From the NCBI GenBank assembly GCA_025677825.1, contig JAIXMO010000043.1, forward strand, positions 124,001-188,000: DNA of 64,000 bases. Reading direction: 5' to 3'. The notes beneath the pieces are model-generated. The model had not been told where the DNA came from and did no database searches. It worked only from the letters and a program-made list of their open reading frames with translations. This DNA comes from Helicostylum pulchrum. Its lineage: Eukaryota; Mucoromycota; Mucoromycetes; Mucorales; Mucoraceae. How positions within the stretch are numbered: position 1 is the first letter of the stretch; each line of letters begins with the position of its first letter. Position numbers and translations under genes: made by a program. This document shows, one piece after another, positions 12,194-23,402 of the stretch.

Positions 12194-12343
12194 TCTTACA
12201 GTAAAAAAGAAAAAATAAAAAACGATTTGTTTTAAAGACATTACCAATATTTACAGCTTCCGCAATATAAAAAGTCACGAATAAAATCCTGCATTTCGTG
12301 CCACCATCATGCCAAACTCTTTTTTATCTCTTTTATTCAAAAA

Positions 12344-13392
12344 ATGAAATTTTGGAAAAAAGAAAAGGCTAAATCAACCAATCCATTTGAGACAGACAGT
12401 GATAATAGTAGTCAGTTCTCTCATACGGCTACACTAACAGAGCCCACAGAGAAACCTAGTCGTCATAGTTCGTCCGTCAAGTCAAGTCGTTACAGTACAC
12501 CGTCACCGGAACCTATAAAGAACTACTCTCAAAACCGTCGTAATTTATTTGACAGTGTCACGGAACCTACACAAAGATATGATTCTAGTGGTCAAGAAGA
12601 CGCTTACAATTCAAGTAAGTTGAATGACAATGAAGAAGATCAAGAAGTAGCTCAAGTTCAACGACAGATTCGTAATGTCAAGCAAGACTCATTGGCAAGT
12701 ACTCGTAACGCTTTACAAAAAATTAGTGAAGCAGAAGCAGCTGCCACAAATACGATGGGTATGCTGGGAACTCAATCAAGTAAGTAACTTTTTATTTATT
12801 TATTTTTTTCGTTCTGTGACTAAAATAAAATTCTCCTCTGGATATAGGCCAAATTGCCAATGTAGATCGTAACTTGGATTTATCAAAGGGTTACTCTGAC
12901 AAGGCTTCATCACAAGCTGGAGAACTTAAACAGCTGAACAGGTCAATTTTTATTCCGGTGATAAAAAACCCGTTTAATAAAAGCTCACGAGAGAGAAAAG
13001 CAATGGAGAAAATCAGTCGGGAGCACAAAGATCATTTAAACGAAAGAGACGATATACGTAAATTTGAGTATGAGTCTAGTGCTCGATTCGAAGACACGCA
13101 ACGTAAAGTAAATCAAGAAAAGATAACGGAGGGTTATCATCGTGGTCGTACACAGTCAGATCGCCATCGATATCAATTTGAACCAGATGAAGAAGATGAT
13201 GCCATAGAAGACGAAATTGACACTAATTTGGATTTACTTGGTGATGCAACTACTAGACTTCGTACAATGGCTGTATCTATGAACGAAGAACTCGGTAGTC
13301 AAAACAAACAATTAAATAAGCTTAATAAGAAAGTAGACCCTATTAGTGCAAAACTACTGTCTACTACACATACATTAGATTCAACAAAATAA
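12344..13392 (+). CDS. SEC9: Plasma-membrane Qbc-SNARE (Sec9/SNAP-25 family)
   Basis: A t-SNARE supplying two helices to the exocytic SNARE complex. Exons 12344-12779 and 12848-13392 give 326 residues. A disordered Ser/Thr-rich N-terminus contains NPFETDSDN (an NPF motif). The first SNARE helix (about 100-165) includes RQIRNVKQDSLASTRNALQ, and the second (about 262-322) includes NLDLLGDATTRLRTMAVSM. There is no membrane anchor and no Cys cluster between the helices, as in fungal Sec9. The intron interrupts the first helix. The 3' end converges on the proteasome gene, with 82 bp between stop codons. Confidence 0.88.
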
Positions 13393-13474
13393 AAAAATTT
13401 AATGTACTTTTTTTTTATTTGCGTTTATGTATATGTAAATTCCCCCTCTTTAACAAAATAATTTTTTCTTTGCT

Positions 13475-16263
13475 TTACTCTTTATCTTCTTCCATATAGT
13501 TAGGGTTCTTTCGTAAAAGTACAATACCCTCCAAAACAGGTGCCAAAGGAATGTCTACACACACACAGAAAAAAATTAGTAAACTCCCCCAAAAAAAACA
13601 ATTAAAAAAAAACTTACATTCTTCAGTTGCAAGTTCAGCACGTTCTGAGTGAGCAAGAAGGACAGGGGTAGAATGTGTTTGGAAACCAGTAATTGTCTTT
13701 GGTCGACCAGCTTGTCCAACAACATCCACAGCTTGGCCAACACGAACAGTAGCTGGTAGGCTTTCGACATTTTCATCAAATGTAATTAAGAAACGAGGAT
13801 ACATGGCAGTAACAAGGGAATACAACATGTAATGATACTTTCCAAAAATGACTATTTTAAAAAAAAAAAAGTTATTAGTATATACTTGTATATATAAGAA
13901 AGAAAAAAAAAAACTTACAGGTTTTATGATCAGTAAAGGCAATAATACTCGTCATTAAACCAGCAATAGCAACAGGTGACATAATGGAACGATCAGTATG
14001 GAAAGGATTTAAGGTCATAGTACCCTTAGCCATATGTAAAAGGCCTTGAGCAATACGAACCATAAACAGACTAGAAGCATCCTTGTGATAGAAACTAGCA
14101 AGTTGTCTCAACATTTGTGCAAGACGAGCATTGTTTGTACCGGCACCAACGAGACCCATAGCAAAGATGGCACTAATAGCAACTTCGCTATCATTATCGT
14201 GAGAGTATTTACTAAGTGTATCGAGAATAGAGACTTGAGGGTTAGATGCACACAAGAGACCGTATGCTAAAGGAACGGTCTTTCTAATAACAGGTTCACC
14301 ATAATGCATCAAATGGTTGAATGTACGAAGAGACATTTCAGAACCAACTTCTTCACCCATAGCAATCAATGCAACGCCAAGAGTAGCAAATCCTTGGAAA
14401 GTATCATCTTCCTTTTCCTTATCCAAATGATCATTACACATATGAAGCATCTTTTGTACCTTCAATACGTTACCAGTACCAGCATAAGATAAGGCTTCAA
14501 CTAAAACTTCAGCTTCCTTACCGAGAGGATGTTGAATAGCCTTCAAGGTTTCTAAAGTAGCTTCAGAAGCATCTTGCTTACCAAGGTACAAGAGACCAAG
14601 ACCCAAAGCCATAAAACGAGACCAAGTATCCTTAAGTTCAGAATCTTCACGTTCCATCATGGTTTGTAAAATAGCACTAGTAATTTCTCCTTCACAAGAT
14701 CCAACAAAAACTAAACCAAGAGATAAAGCAGCTAAAGAAGAAAGTTCCATACTTAAACTAGTGTCACTGACAATAGATAAAAGTAATTCAGAAATTTCTT
14801 CACGGGCAGAACCAGCATAAGCAAGACCGAGACTAAATAATAATACTATTAGATTACCTTCTTTTTTTTTTGCTAAATAACAATATAAAAACTTACCCAA
14901 AGATAGCAGCTTGCTTGACAGCAAGACTACCGGTTTCTAAATGCTCAGATAATAAAGCTAAAGCAGGATCAGATTCTTCACGTACACCAGAATTCAAAAT
15001 ACCGATACCGAGCAAAGCACCAGCCTTAATATGATCATCAGTAGAATACATGTACTTATCGATTAAGCTTAATCCAGTTTCAATATCCCAAAGACAAATC
15101 AAACCTAAAGAAGCGGTGGCACTAGTCATACCGTGTTCCTTTGTCTTGTAAATCCAAGAAGAATCGTTATCGTCTTCAGTGACCATCAACTTATCCTTAC
15201 AAAAAGCAGCGTTGACAAAAGCATTGACAAAGGTAGAAGATAAATTGTTACGAGCAGAATCGATGCTACCACTGAATGCAGTACGATGGTTCTCTAAATG
15301 ACTCTTGTAAATATCCTCAGGTACCTTGGGTTCCATTACATCTAATTCACGAGCAAGAGCAAGGAAGTAACGAGAGAGGTTGGTGTTGTTAATACATCCA
15401 TTCAAATCTGCGTCCTCAGTTTCAATATAAATTTGTTGACGAGCAAGTTGGAATGCCATTTGTTTCTTGAGCAATCTATTTTAAATACCATCATATTAGA
15501 TATATACAGCACATACAATGTCTTTAATATCACTTACGGGTCAGGACATTGTTCAAAATCTTCCTTGATTAATTCCATATCACCAACACGAATAGACAAA
15601 TTGAGAGCTTGAGCATACTTTTCTTGTTGACGATAGATAGTACGAGCAGTCTTGAGGAAATCAAGATCATCAGGAGGAGCTAATAAATTGACACAACCAG
15701 TCATATAAAGACAGACACGCTCATAAGTATCTTTATCAACAAAACGAAGTAATTGATCGATAGATTCCACTTCAAGCAAGAGATCAACAGCATCAGCTTC
15801 AGCATTATGTTTAAGGAAGAAGGGAACGATCTTCATGGACAAAGCAATTAATTCTTCTGTAGATTGATCGTTTTCTAAACGTGTTTGATATTCTTGCATA
15901 ATTTCACCAGACAAGTGTCTAACATACTCATGTCCCCAAGAACCAATATCCTCTTCAGTAGAACCAAGTAATCTATATCTTAAAGCTTCGCATTGACCTT
16001 CCTCAGCGTAAGTCATTGAAAGAACAGAAAGAATATCTGCAAACAACTTCTTATCGGCTGAATCCTCCCATGACTCGTGAAGTTGCTTTAATAATGGATA
16101 GAATTTACTCAAAAACTTTAAAGGCTTGGGTACAGATGTCATTGAACTGGTAGAAGTACGAATAGCTGTACGTAAATGTTCAAGTGCAGGACGATGAAGT
16201 TCCTTATTAGTATCCTATTTATTTGAAAGGGAAAAAATCAGTTACCCTCCACTCTGTTATTTC

Positions 16264-16294
<31 letters not shown>

Positions 16295-16545
16295 AGTACC
16301 TTCAAACGTTCAACCATTAATTCTAATTCATTTTTTAATTGTTGATCCTCTTCAGACTACAATAATAAAAAAGATAATTAGAAATACAACTTTTTTTGTC
16401 ATCAAGTTTTTTTTTATTTTATTACCAAATCTTCGTCCTCTTCCTTCTTGTCATTTTTATCCTTCTTTTCGTTTTTAGGAGTCTTTTCCTCAACCTTTGT
16501 CTCGGTGGGTTGTGTGTTATTTTCTTGCTTCTTTTCACTGACCAT
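13475..16545 (-). CDS. RPN1: 26S proteasome regulatory subunit Rpn1 (PSMD2)
   Basis: Largest non-ATPase subunit of the proteasome base; a scaffold for ubiquitin and shuttle-factor binding. Exons: 16545-16426, 16356-16300, 16214-15538, 15475-14897, 14832-13919, 13851-13618, 13554-13475, giving 886 residues (human about 908). An acidic/lysine-rich N-terminus is followed by an alpha-helical region, then proteasome/cyclosome repeats with characteristic GLGL/GLV patterns (for example [41 protein letters not shown]). The conserved C-terminus reads [19 protein letters not shown]. The second intron contains a (TA)n tract at about 16268-16293. No defect seen. Confidence 0.95.
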
Positions 16546-17052
16546 TGGATGTATTTAAAAAAGTAGATTCAAAAGAAAAAGAAAGATGGGTTTAATGTAT
16601 TCGCGTTATTTTTTATTTCACTTAAGAGACTATGAACGCGCAACTGGTATACGTCACCCCCGCCCATTTCAGATGGGGTTTAAAAATTAACAAATTGGCT
16701 ACTTTTTTTTTCTTCTTCTTCTTCAACTCTACATGGTATTATCCTTGTGTCGGGCAGGTGTCATTATTTCTGTTATACAAGAATTTACTCGTTTGGTGGT
16801 AAGAAAAGGTACTCATTTGAAATAGGCTCTCGCCCTAGCTCAAAAGGTTTTCGTCGAAACTAGCACGCATTCTTTTTATAAAAAAAAAGAGTGGATTGGA
16901 ATCGTTGAAAATGGGGAGAGAATTAGTCGCAACTCTTTGAGCTCGGGTTTTCTCGTTTTCTGTAATGGCGTTAATTTACCTTACACTTATAAGTACTGAT
17001 GGAGAAAGTGTCTACTACGCTAGGGATTACTCTTTTGAAATCAGCCAGGTGG
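16546..17052. other. Promoter region of RPN1, otherwise empty
   Basis: Upstream of RPN1. A pyrimidine-rich TTCTTCTTCTTC stretch occurs near 16710-16722. I see no proteasome-type PACE box that I would defend, and no gene. Confidence 0.4.
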
Positions 17053-17274
17053 TCAACAAACTTGTAAGCATATTCTTGCGCTACGTGATACTTGTCTTAA
17101 AGCTTCTTCTTGCTCTTCCAGTTGATTCTCGTTGCGGTTCTTGAGTCTAGGTAAAAAATCTGTTTGTAATATTCCATCAAGACGGACGGGTGGGGGCAGT
17201 CGAGCACACATTTTATATGTATCATCTATTGGATTATGTTGGTTAACTTTAGATGAATGATATAACTTGGCCAC
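17053..17274 (-). CDS. Small hypothetical protein (73 aa), doubtful
   Basis: An ATG-initiated frame with non-random looking composition: CARLPPPVRLDGILQTDF, then a charged NRNENQLEEQEEALRQ stretch. It could be a short gene, a first exon, or a remnant. A weak donor-like GTTTGT follows the CAA codon near the end. No family recognised. It lies between the RPN1 promoter and the inverted-repeat element. Confidence 0.3.
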   Translation of the reverse strand: MAKLYHSSKVNQHNPIDDTYKMCARLPPPVRLDGILQTDFLPRLKNRNENQLEEQEEALRQVSRSARICLQVC

Positions 17275-17998
17275 AGGGGGTTGTAGTTATTCATTATGAG
17301 CACACACACTTTTTGGGTCTTGAAGAGTTTCCACCTTCTCGTGGTAAGACCTGTTAACCATTACTATTATTTTAATAGTATTTGGGAACTGAGAGGAACT
17401 CGCTTTTTTTTTATTAATCCGCAGCGTCCTTTTTTTTTACATATATTTTTGCCCTAATCATCACACAATAGAACGATGGAATTTAGATACATTGGAATGA
17501 GTTTTTCAAGAGTAAGATAATGACTGTCGATTAGGGCGTATGACGCAAAGATGATTGAAACGATACTCCATTTAAACAAACCCTCTGAACGCCGTATGTA
17601 TACATATTAGACAGTTGTAAATAAACATATAGTCTGGAATAAAGTTATGTTCCTGTATAAACCAAAATGTCCCCTTCTCCTACTGATAACACTACTATAC
17701 ACTTGTCTAAAACTATTTGCTTTTATAAATCACGATTTATGTATTGTATCGTCACTTGGAAAAAATACCTGTGATTGGCTTACAGTATAACTTTCAGATC
17801 ACGAAGAAATGAAGTTTCGCGTTCGATAAAGACATTACTCGTAACTTGAGTATAAAGAGAAGAAGGGGAAAAGGGGAAAGGTGTACCTTACTGGAAGGGG
17901 ACCGTCCGCTTTAAAGTTACAGGAGTAAGAGTTACAAGGACTCTCCCATTATATTTGATAAGGAAGTAGGAAGAATTAGATATATATCATTTTATATA
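17275..17998. other. Intergenic, no feature seen
   Basis: AT-rich spacer running up to the left end of the inverted-repeat element; no ORF or RNA recognised. Confidence 0.4.
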
Positions 17999-19795
17999 CA
18001 GTAGCGGCTCTGTTTAGGGGTGACCTGATTTAAGGGTAGGATAGATTTAAGGATAGATTTCTCCAGAACATCTTCGGTCCCCCGGCTTTAACACCTCTAT
18101 CACCACTATTCGATTTAAGGATGGAATCCAACTTCACAAAACTACTAAATATATAAAATAAATTTAAAGTGATAATAAAAAAAAAGTCATTTATTTTATA
18201 TAAAAAGCGTCTAGTCTTCAAAAGTGTACAATCAGATCAATATTATTAAAACAAAGGGATAATAATCAAACTGCTAGAGAGAGGATAATAAAATAAACCT
18301 TGCAAAGTAATCATACTTGAATGGAGCGCGTATCAGTGGCGAATCTTTAGAAGTTTAACTAGGAAAAGTAATTAAATACAGACTGTTGCTAAGTGATGAA
18401 AGATTGGAAAGAAATACAGTGTAAGCCAAATAAAGTAAATGCAAAGATATCTTTTAGTCCTATATATCATAGCTAGCAGTTTTTAAATACATTGTTATGT
18501 GGTATTCTAATAAATAGCTTTGTACTATTTTAGTTGACATCAATAAAAAATTTAATAGAATTTAATGTTTGAGCTCTTGCAAAAAACGATACACAGCATA
18601 TTTTTTTGTACAATAACTTGGAAAAGCTCAAAAACTATCTAAAGTAATACCATAGATTGCTGTTTATCCATTATCTACTTAAAAACGCGTGTTTTTAAGT
18701 GAAGGTATAGAAGTAACTTCTAAAAAAGGTCATTTTTCGGTGATCGAAATAAGATGTTCTCATCGTATGATTAAACATCAAGAAATGATTCTTTTACCCA
18801 AGTTACTTAGTGAAAGTTACTCTTTAGGATGTTTTCTTTAATACAAAAATTAAAAACCGCATGTTTTTCATATTTTTTTCGATTTTATATTTTTTTCTTC
18901 AGTCGATCATTATTGATCATTTTTGACCATTTTGGGGGTCAACCCCTTTTGTATTTTTGTGATTATTTCCAAATTACTCAATATCTACTTTTTCTTTATT
19001 TGTAAAAAAAAATGATAATAAAGTGCTCTTTTAGGCGCATTTAATCCATCTAAAATCATATTTTTAATTAAAATACTGAACGAGTAATCATTGTTCTAGA
19101 CGTTTTTTTCCCGCTAAAGTTTGAGTTAAGCGGTCCTTAAATTAACGATTTCTTTAAAGCGCGTTTTCTCGCCCAGTTTTGGATGTAGCACTTTCATTTA
19201 TATACATCCAATATACAGTTTTTAAATATCTACATTCAGTGCTATAACTAAACATGGTAATAAAAAACTACATTTTATATAATCGCGAAGCTCTGAAAAT
19301 GGTTACACGATGTTACACTAAAAAAGTGTATTTTTTTCCCAAAAAAAAAAACGTCTAAAACAGCGATTACTCCTTCAGTTTTTGCATTAAAAGTATGATT
19401 TAAAATGTATTAAAAGAGTCTAAACGAATTCTATATTATGCATTTTTTTTTCACAAAGATAAACAAATTGAATCCGGAGTAATGGTGAAATAACCACAAA
19501 AACACAAAAGGGGTTGACCCTCAAAAATGAAAATCGAAAAAAAAACTAAAAAATTCGTTTTTAATTTTGTTTATCAAATACATAGTTGAAACAACTTGGG
19601 TCCAAAAAGCGTTTCCTGTTTCTTTAAAAAATAAAAACCAATATTTATTATAACTGCATTGATTTCTTATGTGAGCGATTATTTAAAGTCAGGTATCTCA
19701 GTGAGCTTTTTCTTTAGAAGTAGATTATTCATTGCACGATAATAAGGGTGGATTTTCTTCCGCATTTCGGCCGCCCTTAAATAGAGCTGCTACTG
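17999..19795. mobile_element. Non-autonomous TIR element, copy 1 (1797 bp)
   Basis: The ends form an imperfect terminal inverted repeat of about 27 bp starting CAGTAGCGGCTCT (left 17999; right end reverse-complements to CAGTAGCAGCTCTATTTA). TA dinucleotides flank both ends (17997-17998 and 19796-19797), as with a Tc1/mariner-type target duplication. The interior has long imperfect inverted repeats, for example GGGTCAACCCCTTTTGT at 18936-18952 against its complement at 19504-19520. A hairpin with arms ACTTAAAAAC/GTTTTTAAGT lies at about 18677-18700. No transposase-like ORF exists. The second copy is at 52709-54314. Class (Tc1/mariner-like or foldback) is inferred only from ends and target site. 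Confidence 0.8.
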
Positions 19796-19997
19796 TAATA
19801 GCAATTTTCAGAGGAAGGTAGGATGTAGCTAATACTAGTGACACCATTTCTCATTGTCCTTTTTAAATCATTGTACTTTGAAGAAAAAAGCGAGAAATAT
19901 TAACTGATCTTGTAATAAAACATATAAATAACTTGCCTTTTATTTTATTTTATTTTTTAAAAAAAGGGTGCCCTTGCTTGTACTGTATCTAAAACAG

Positions 19998-21101
19998 TTA
20001 GGACGCTGTACTTCTTTTCCAACTTTTTAAAAGGGATGAAGTGCTAAATTTCTTTGTAAAAGAAGAAATACTAGAGTTGCATGATTGGGAATCAGGAGCT
20101 AAAGTTGATATATCTATTATACTCTGCTTCTGTCGCGTACGATAGCGTGGTGTAGGTGGTATAGGGTTTTTTGGAGGAGGCGTAAGTGGAGGAGAGATAG
20201 GTCGCATATGTTTTGACTGTCGTTTGAAATCGGATCTACTAGTCATCTGTGCCAGCATATCGATAGACGACCTATCGATCTGACGCCGTGCTGTCAATAA
20301 AGAGTGTGTGGTTTGCCGCTTACTTAGGACTTCTATCTTTTTTAAAAGCTCCTTTCTTTCTTCTGTTAGTTCCGTTAGTATCTTTTTCTTTTCTATAAGC
20401 TCGACACTTTGTAAGTCAACTAGAACGTTTAATAGCTCGTCATTACTATTACTGGTGGGTAGTGATTTTGTTGGTATATTTTCTTCTGCTTGATTTTCTA
20501 GTGTAAGTATTATTTCTTTTTGCTCCTGTATAATGGTATTTAACTTTTGAATCTTGAAACGTTCAGCTTCTAGTTGTACTATATAATGAGAAATCAAATG
20601 GTGCGTTGTTTGCTCGCATTCAATAACTTTTGTACGAAACTGTTCTATTTCATTATGTGTTTCTTCTGGTATGACATCGTCATACGTGTAGTATGCTAAT
20701 AAATCGTCTACAAAATCGGAATAGTATGACTGGTCATTATCTACTACGGGTTGATGATCTTGTTCTAGTTTCTTAATTTTAGCATTTAAATAGTTGATAT
20801 TACGTTCATAAGTTTTTGTTTGCATAAATAGAGTTGTTTGCATTGTTTGGTCTAGTCGCTTATAGCGTAATTCAGTAATACTACACTGTTTTAGTGATTG
20901 CTTTATTTCGTCTGGTAGCAGATAAATGATGGAACGGCCCTTTTTAAGATAATATTTACGTTTACTTTTAAAAACGGGAGAAGGGATAGGTATCTTGCTT
21001 GGTTTTCGAATACTTTTAGATCTGGATACGCCATAATAGTGTTGATATGCAATTTTGTCTGTGTTTGAGAAACCAGTCTGAGCTTTTATGCCAAGCTTCA
21101 T
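19998..21101 (-). CDS. Hypothetical coiled-coil protein with SxIP-like motif
   Basis: Single-exon gene, 367 residues, no recognised domain. The basic N-terminal region carries KPSKIPIPSP (SKIP at 35-38), a match to the SxIP motif used by EB1-binding microtubule plus-end proteins, set among Lys/Arg, Pro and Ser as in true sites. Residues about 75-130 and 165-275 are heptad-rich coiled coil (ERFKIQKLNTIIQEQKEIIL; KKILTELTEERKELLKKIE). The C-terminus is basic with a proline cluster (PPLTPPPKNPIPPTPR) and a Ser-rich end. A cytoskeletal role is only an inference from the motif. Its stop codon is about 200 bp from the TIR element. Confidence 0.7.
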   Translation of the reverse strand: MKLGIKAQTGFSNTDKIAYQHYYGVSRSKSIRKPSKIPIPSPVFKSKRKYYLKKGRSIIYLLPDEIKQSLKQCSITELRYKRLDQTMQTTLFMQTKTYERNINYLNAKIKKLEQDHQPVVDNDQSYYSDFVDDLLAYYTYDDVIPEETHNEIEQFRTKVIECEQTTHHLISHYIVQLEAERFKIQKLNTIIQEQKEIILTLENQAEENIPTKSLPTSNSNDELLNVLVDLQSVELIEKKKILTELTEERKELLKKIEVLSKRQTTHSLLTARRQIDRSSIDMLAQMTSRSDFKRQSKHMRPISPPLTPPPKNPIPPTPRYRTRQKQSIIDISTLAPDSQSCNSSISSFTKKFSTSSLLKSWKRSTAS

Positions 21102-22697
21102 TTATCTCTTTTTATTTTAAAAAAAATTAAGGAGTCTAGTATATATAGAAAAGAAAAAGCCGTAAAAAATAAACATGTATTACGCACTCCTTATTATAGA
21201 AGAAGCGAACAGCGATTTTATTATTTAGCGTCCTACATGATTATTTATTGTACTTTTACTGAATAATATATGTAATTATTCTTCTTTGTTCTAGTCTATA
21301 TATATAACCTATATCAAGTTGCTTTGTTTAAATGATTGTAAACGGTATTAGTCTCTTATCGTCTATATTTACAATACGCTTCAATTACGATAAACTTTAA
21401 ATTACCCATATATAGCGTCTTATCCCGGACGAGCCTTCCCCCCCCCCAGATTTATTTTTTTATAAAGTTACGTTATTGACAAATCTCTTTTCTATGTGCC
21501 TAATAGTACAGTTTTAAATAATACCATCATTAACCTTTTATTTCAGCATGAATTCAATAGTCAATAGCATGATTTTACTTTTAATTGACAATCCCATATA
21601 CCCTTTTCTTTATTGCCTGAATATTCTGAGATTGAGATATATCCGTATGATTCTGATTGACTATATAATATTAGTTACTATATTCATATATATTTCAATC
21701 ACTTGAAATATTTCCACGTTAGGTTAACTTATACGCTCGTTCATTAGCACGCCACATTGATGCATTCTTACTAAATAATAAAAAACAGATCAGCTGAATA
21801 ACCATATAAAAAACCGAAAAAAAAAGATATGCGGATCACCCAAACTAAGACGGATAGTGGAATCCTCAATAAACCCGTAGATAACCGATCTATATATATA
21901 CATATTTGTAATGACATCCCCTCCCCCCACCTTTGTGAAGCGGAATATACGTTCCAGTGTAAGGTATTTTGTAAGATTTCTAATAATAATTTCTGCACAA
22001 TCAATTTAAAAAGTGGAGACAGAATGTGGAACAGGTTTTTTTGTGTAACATGAGCTCAACATGCATTAAAACCAAACTGCTCTTAAACATATTAATTTTA
22101 CTGTCAATGACAAAAGAAAAAAAAGGGAGAAACATATAAGAATACAATACGTTATTCACTTGAATACTTTTTACGCTTAACCTTATAAAAACGATTCACG
22201 AAGCTTACTCTCCTGTGACTTTCATACGACAAACAACCAACACAGGCGTTTTACTCCCCGCTTAACCGAACGCGAAATAAGAAGGTTCAAAACCTGCCAA
22301 TCGTGACGTCACGACTTCTCGGCTTCTGGGAGGTTGTAGTTAGATCTGCGCTGCCAACCATATTGCAAACCTTCTCTCATCACCACATTGTAAGTAGCAT
22401 GTAACAGCGTAGAGAAGAGGGAGAGGGGTGTAGGGGACGATGGATATATGGATGGATGATTTAGACGAATGGATGAATCCAAAAAACCTGAAATTATCAA
22501 TCCTTATATTTTTCGATATTTTGAGTTATAAAAAAAAGGAAAAGAGAGAGAGTGAGTGAGTGAGAGAGTATAGAATAAAGCAAAAAAGAGTTGAAAGGGA
22601 TAACGTTGAAATATAACAACTGACTTTTTTGTTTTTTTTATTTTTTTGCTTTTTTTTTTACTTTTTCACTTGAAAATATTCAGTAAAGACACACAAT
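21102..22697. other. Intergenic, upstream of RPS10
   Basis: About 1.6 kb without a credible gene. It contains a C-run at 21441-21447, a CRE-type palindrome (22302-22313) and a (GAGT)n purine tract at about 22550-22570. Small open frames at 21771-22004 and 22309-22500 look like chance. Confidence 0.5.
22302..22313. promoter_or_regulatory. CRE/ATF-type palindrome CGTGACGTCACG
   Basis: A perfect 12-bp palindrome containing the full TGACGTCA core bound by ATF/CREB-type bZIP factors. It lies 385 bp upstream of the RPS10 start codon. Function is inferred from motif and location. Confidence 0.5.
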
Positions 22698-23402
22698 ATG
22701 CTTGTATCTAAGCAGAACAGAAAGGCAATCTACGAAGCTCTCTTCAAGGGTAAAAAAATGCAACTTTTTGGAACCTTTTTTTTTTAGATTTGCTTTCCTT
22801 ATATTTATCTTATTTTTGAATTGAAATATAGACGGTGCTTTAGTCGCCCCCAAGGACTATAACCTTCCCAAGCATGCTGATATCGATGTTCCTAACCTCG
22901 AAGTCATCAAGCTCATGCAATCTTTGACCTCCAGAGGTTTCGTCAAGACTCAATTCTCTTGGCAATGGTATTACTATACTCTCACTGATGAGGGTATTGA
23001 CTATCTCCGTGAATGTATGTATCTCTTTTTATTTTATTATGTGGTATAGGGTACTGACTTTTTTTGATATATAGTCCTTCACTTGCCCACTGAGATTGTT
23101 CCTGCTACTTTGAAGAAATCCGCTCGTCCTGCTGCTCCCCGTCGTGCCTGTAAGTATTTGGATACATTTAAATGAGTATATAGACGGGTAGCTAATATTA
23201 TATAATAGTCGGCGGTGAGGGTCGTGAAAACCGTGGTCCCCGTGCTGACCGTGGTGAATACCGTCGTAAGGAAGGAGGTGCCTCTGGTGACTTCAAGCCC
23301 GAGTTCCGTGGTGGTCTCGGTAAGATTAATAAATACTAATGTATATTAAAATAATTTACTTATTTATTTTATCATCATTTAGGTCGTGGTAACAACGAGT
23401 AA
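22698..23402 (+). CDS. RPS10: 40S ribosomal protein S10 (eS10)
   Basis: Component of the small ribosomal subunit head. Five exons: 22698-22749, 22832-23014, 23075-23149, 23209-23319, 23383-23402, giving 146 residues. The N-terminal eS10 winged-helix fold is obvious: MLVSKQNRKAIYEALFKDG, HADIDVPNLEVIKLMQSL, SRGFVKTQFSWQWYYYTLTD, GIDYLREFLHLP. The C-terminal tail is rich in Arg and Gly (GRENRGPRADRGEYRR). Four of its introns fall at phase 1. Short introns and biased codons suggest high expression. It shares orientation with RPL10, 1.2 kb downstream. Confidence 0.97.

Noticed and set aside
18030..18221. Possible transposase remnant inside TIR element copy 1
   Set aside because: The frame is low-complexity, not kept in copy 2, and has no DDE motif.
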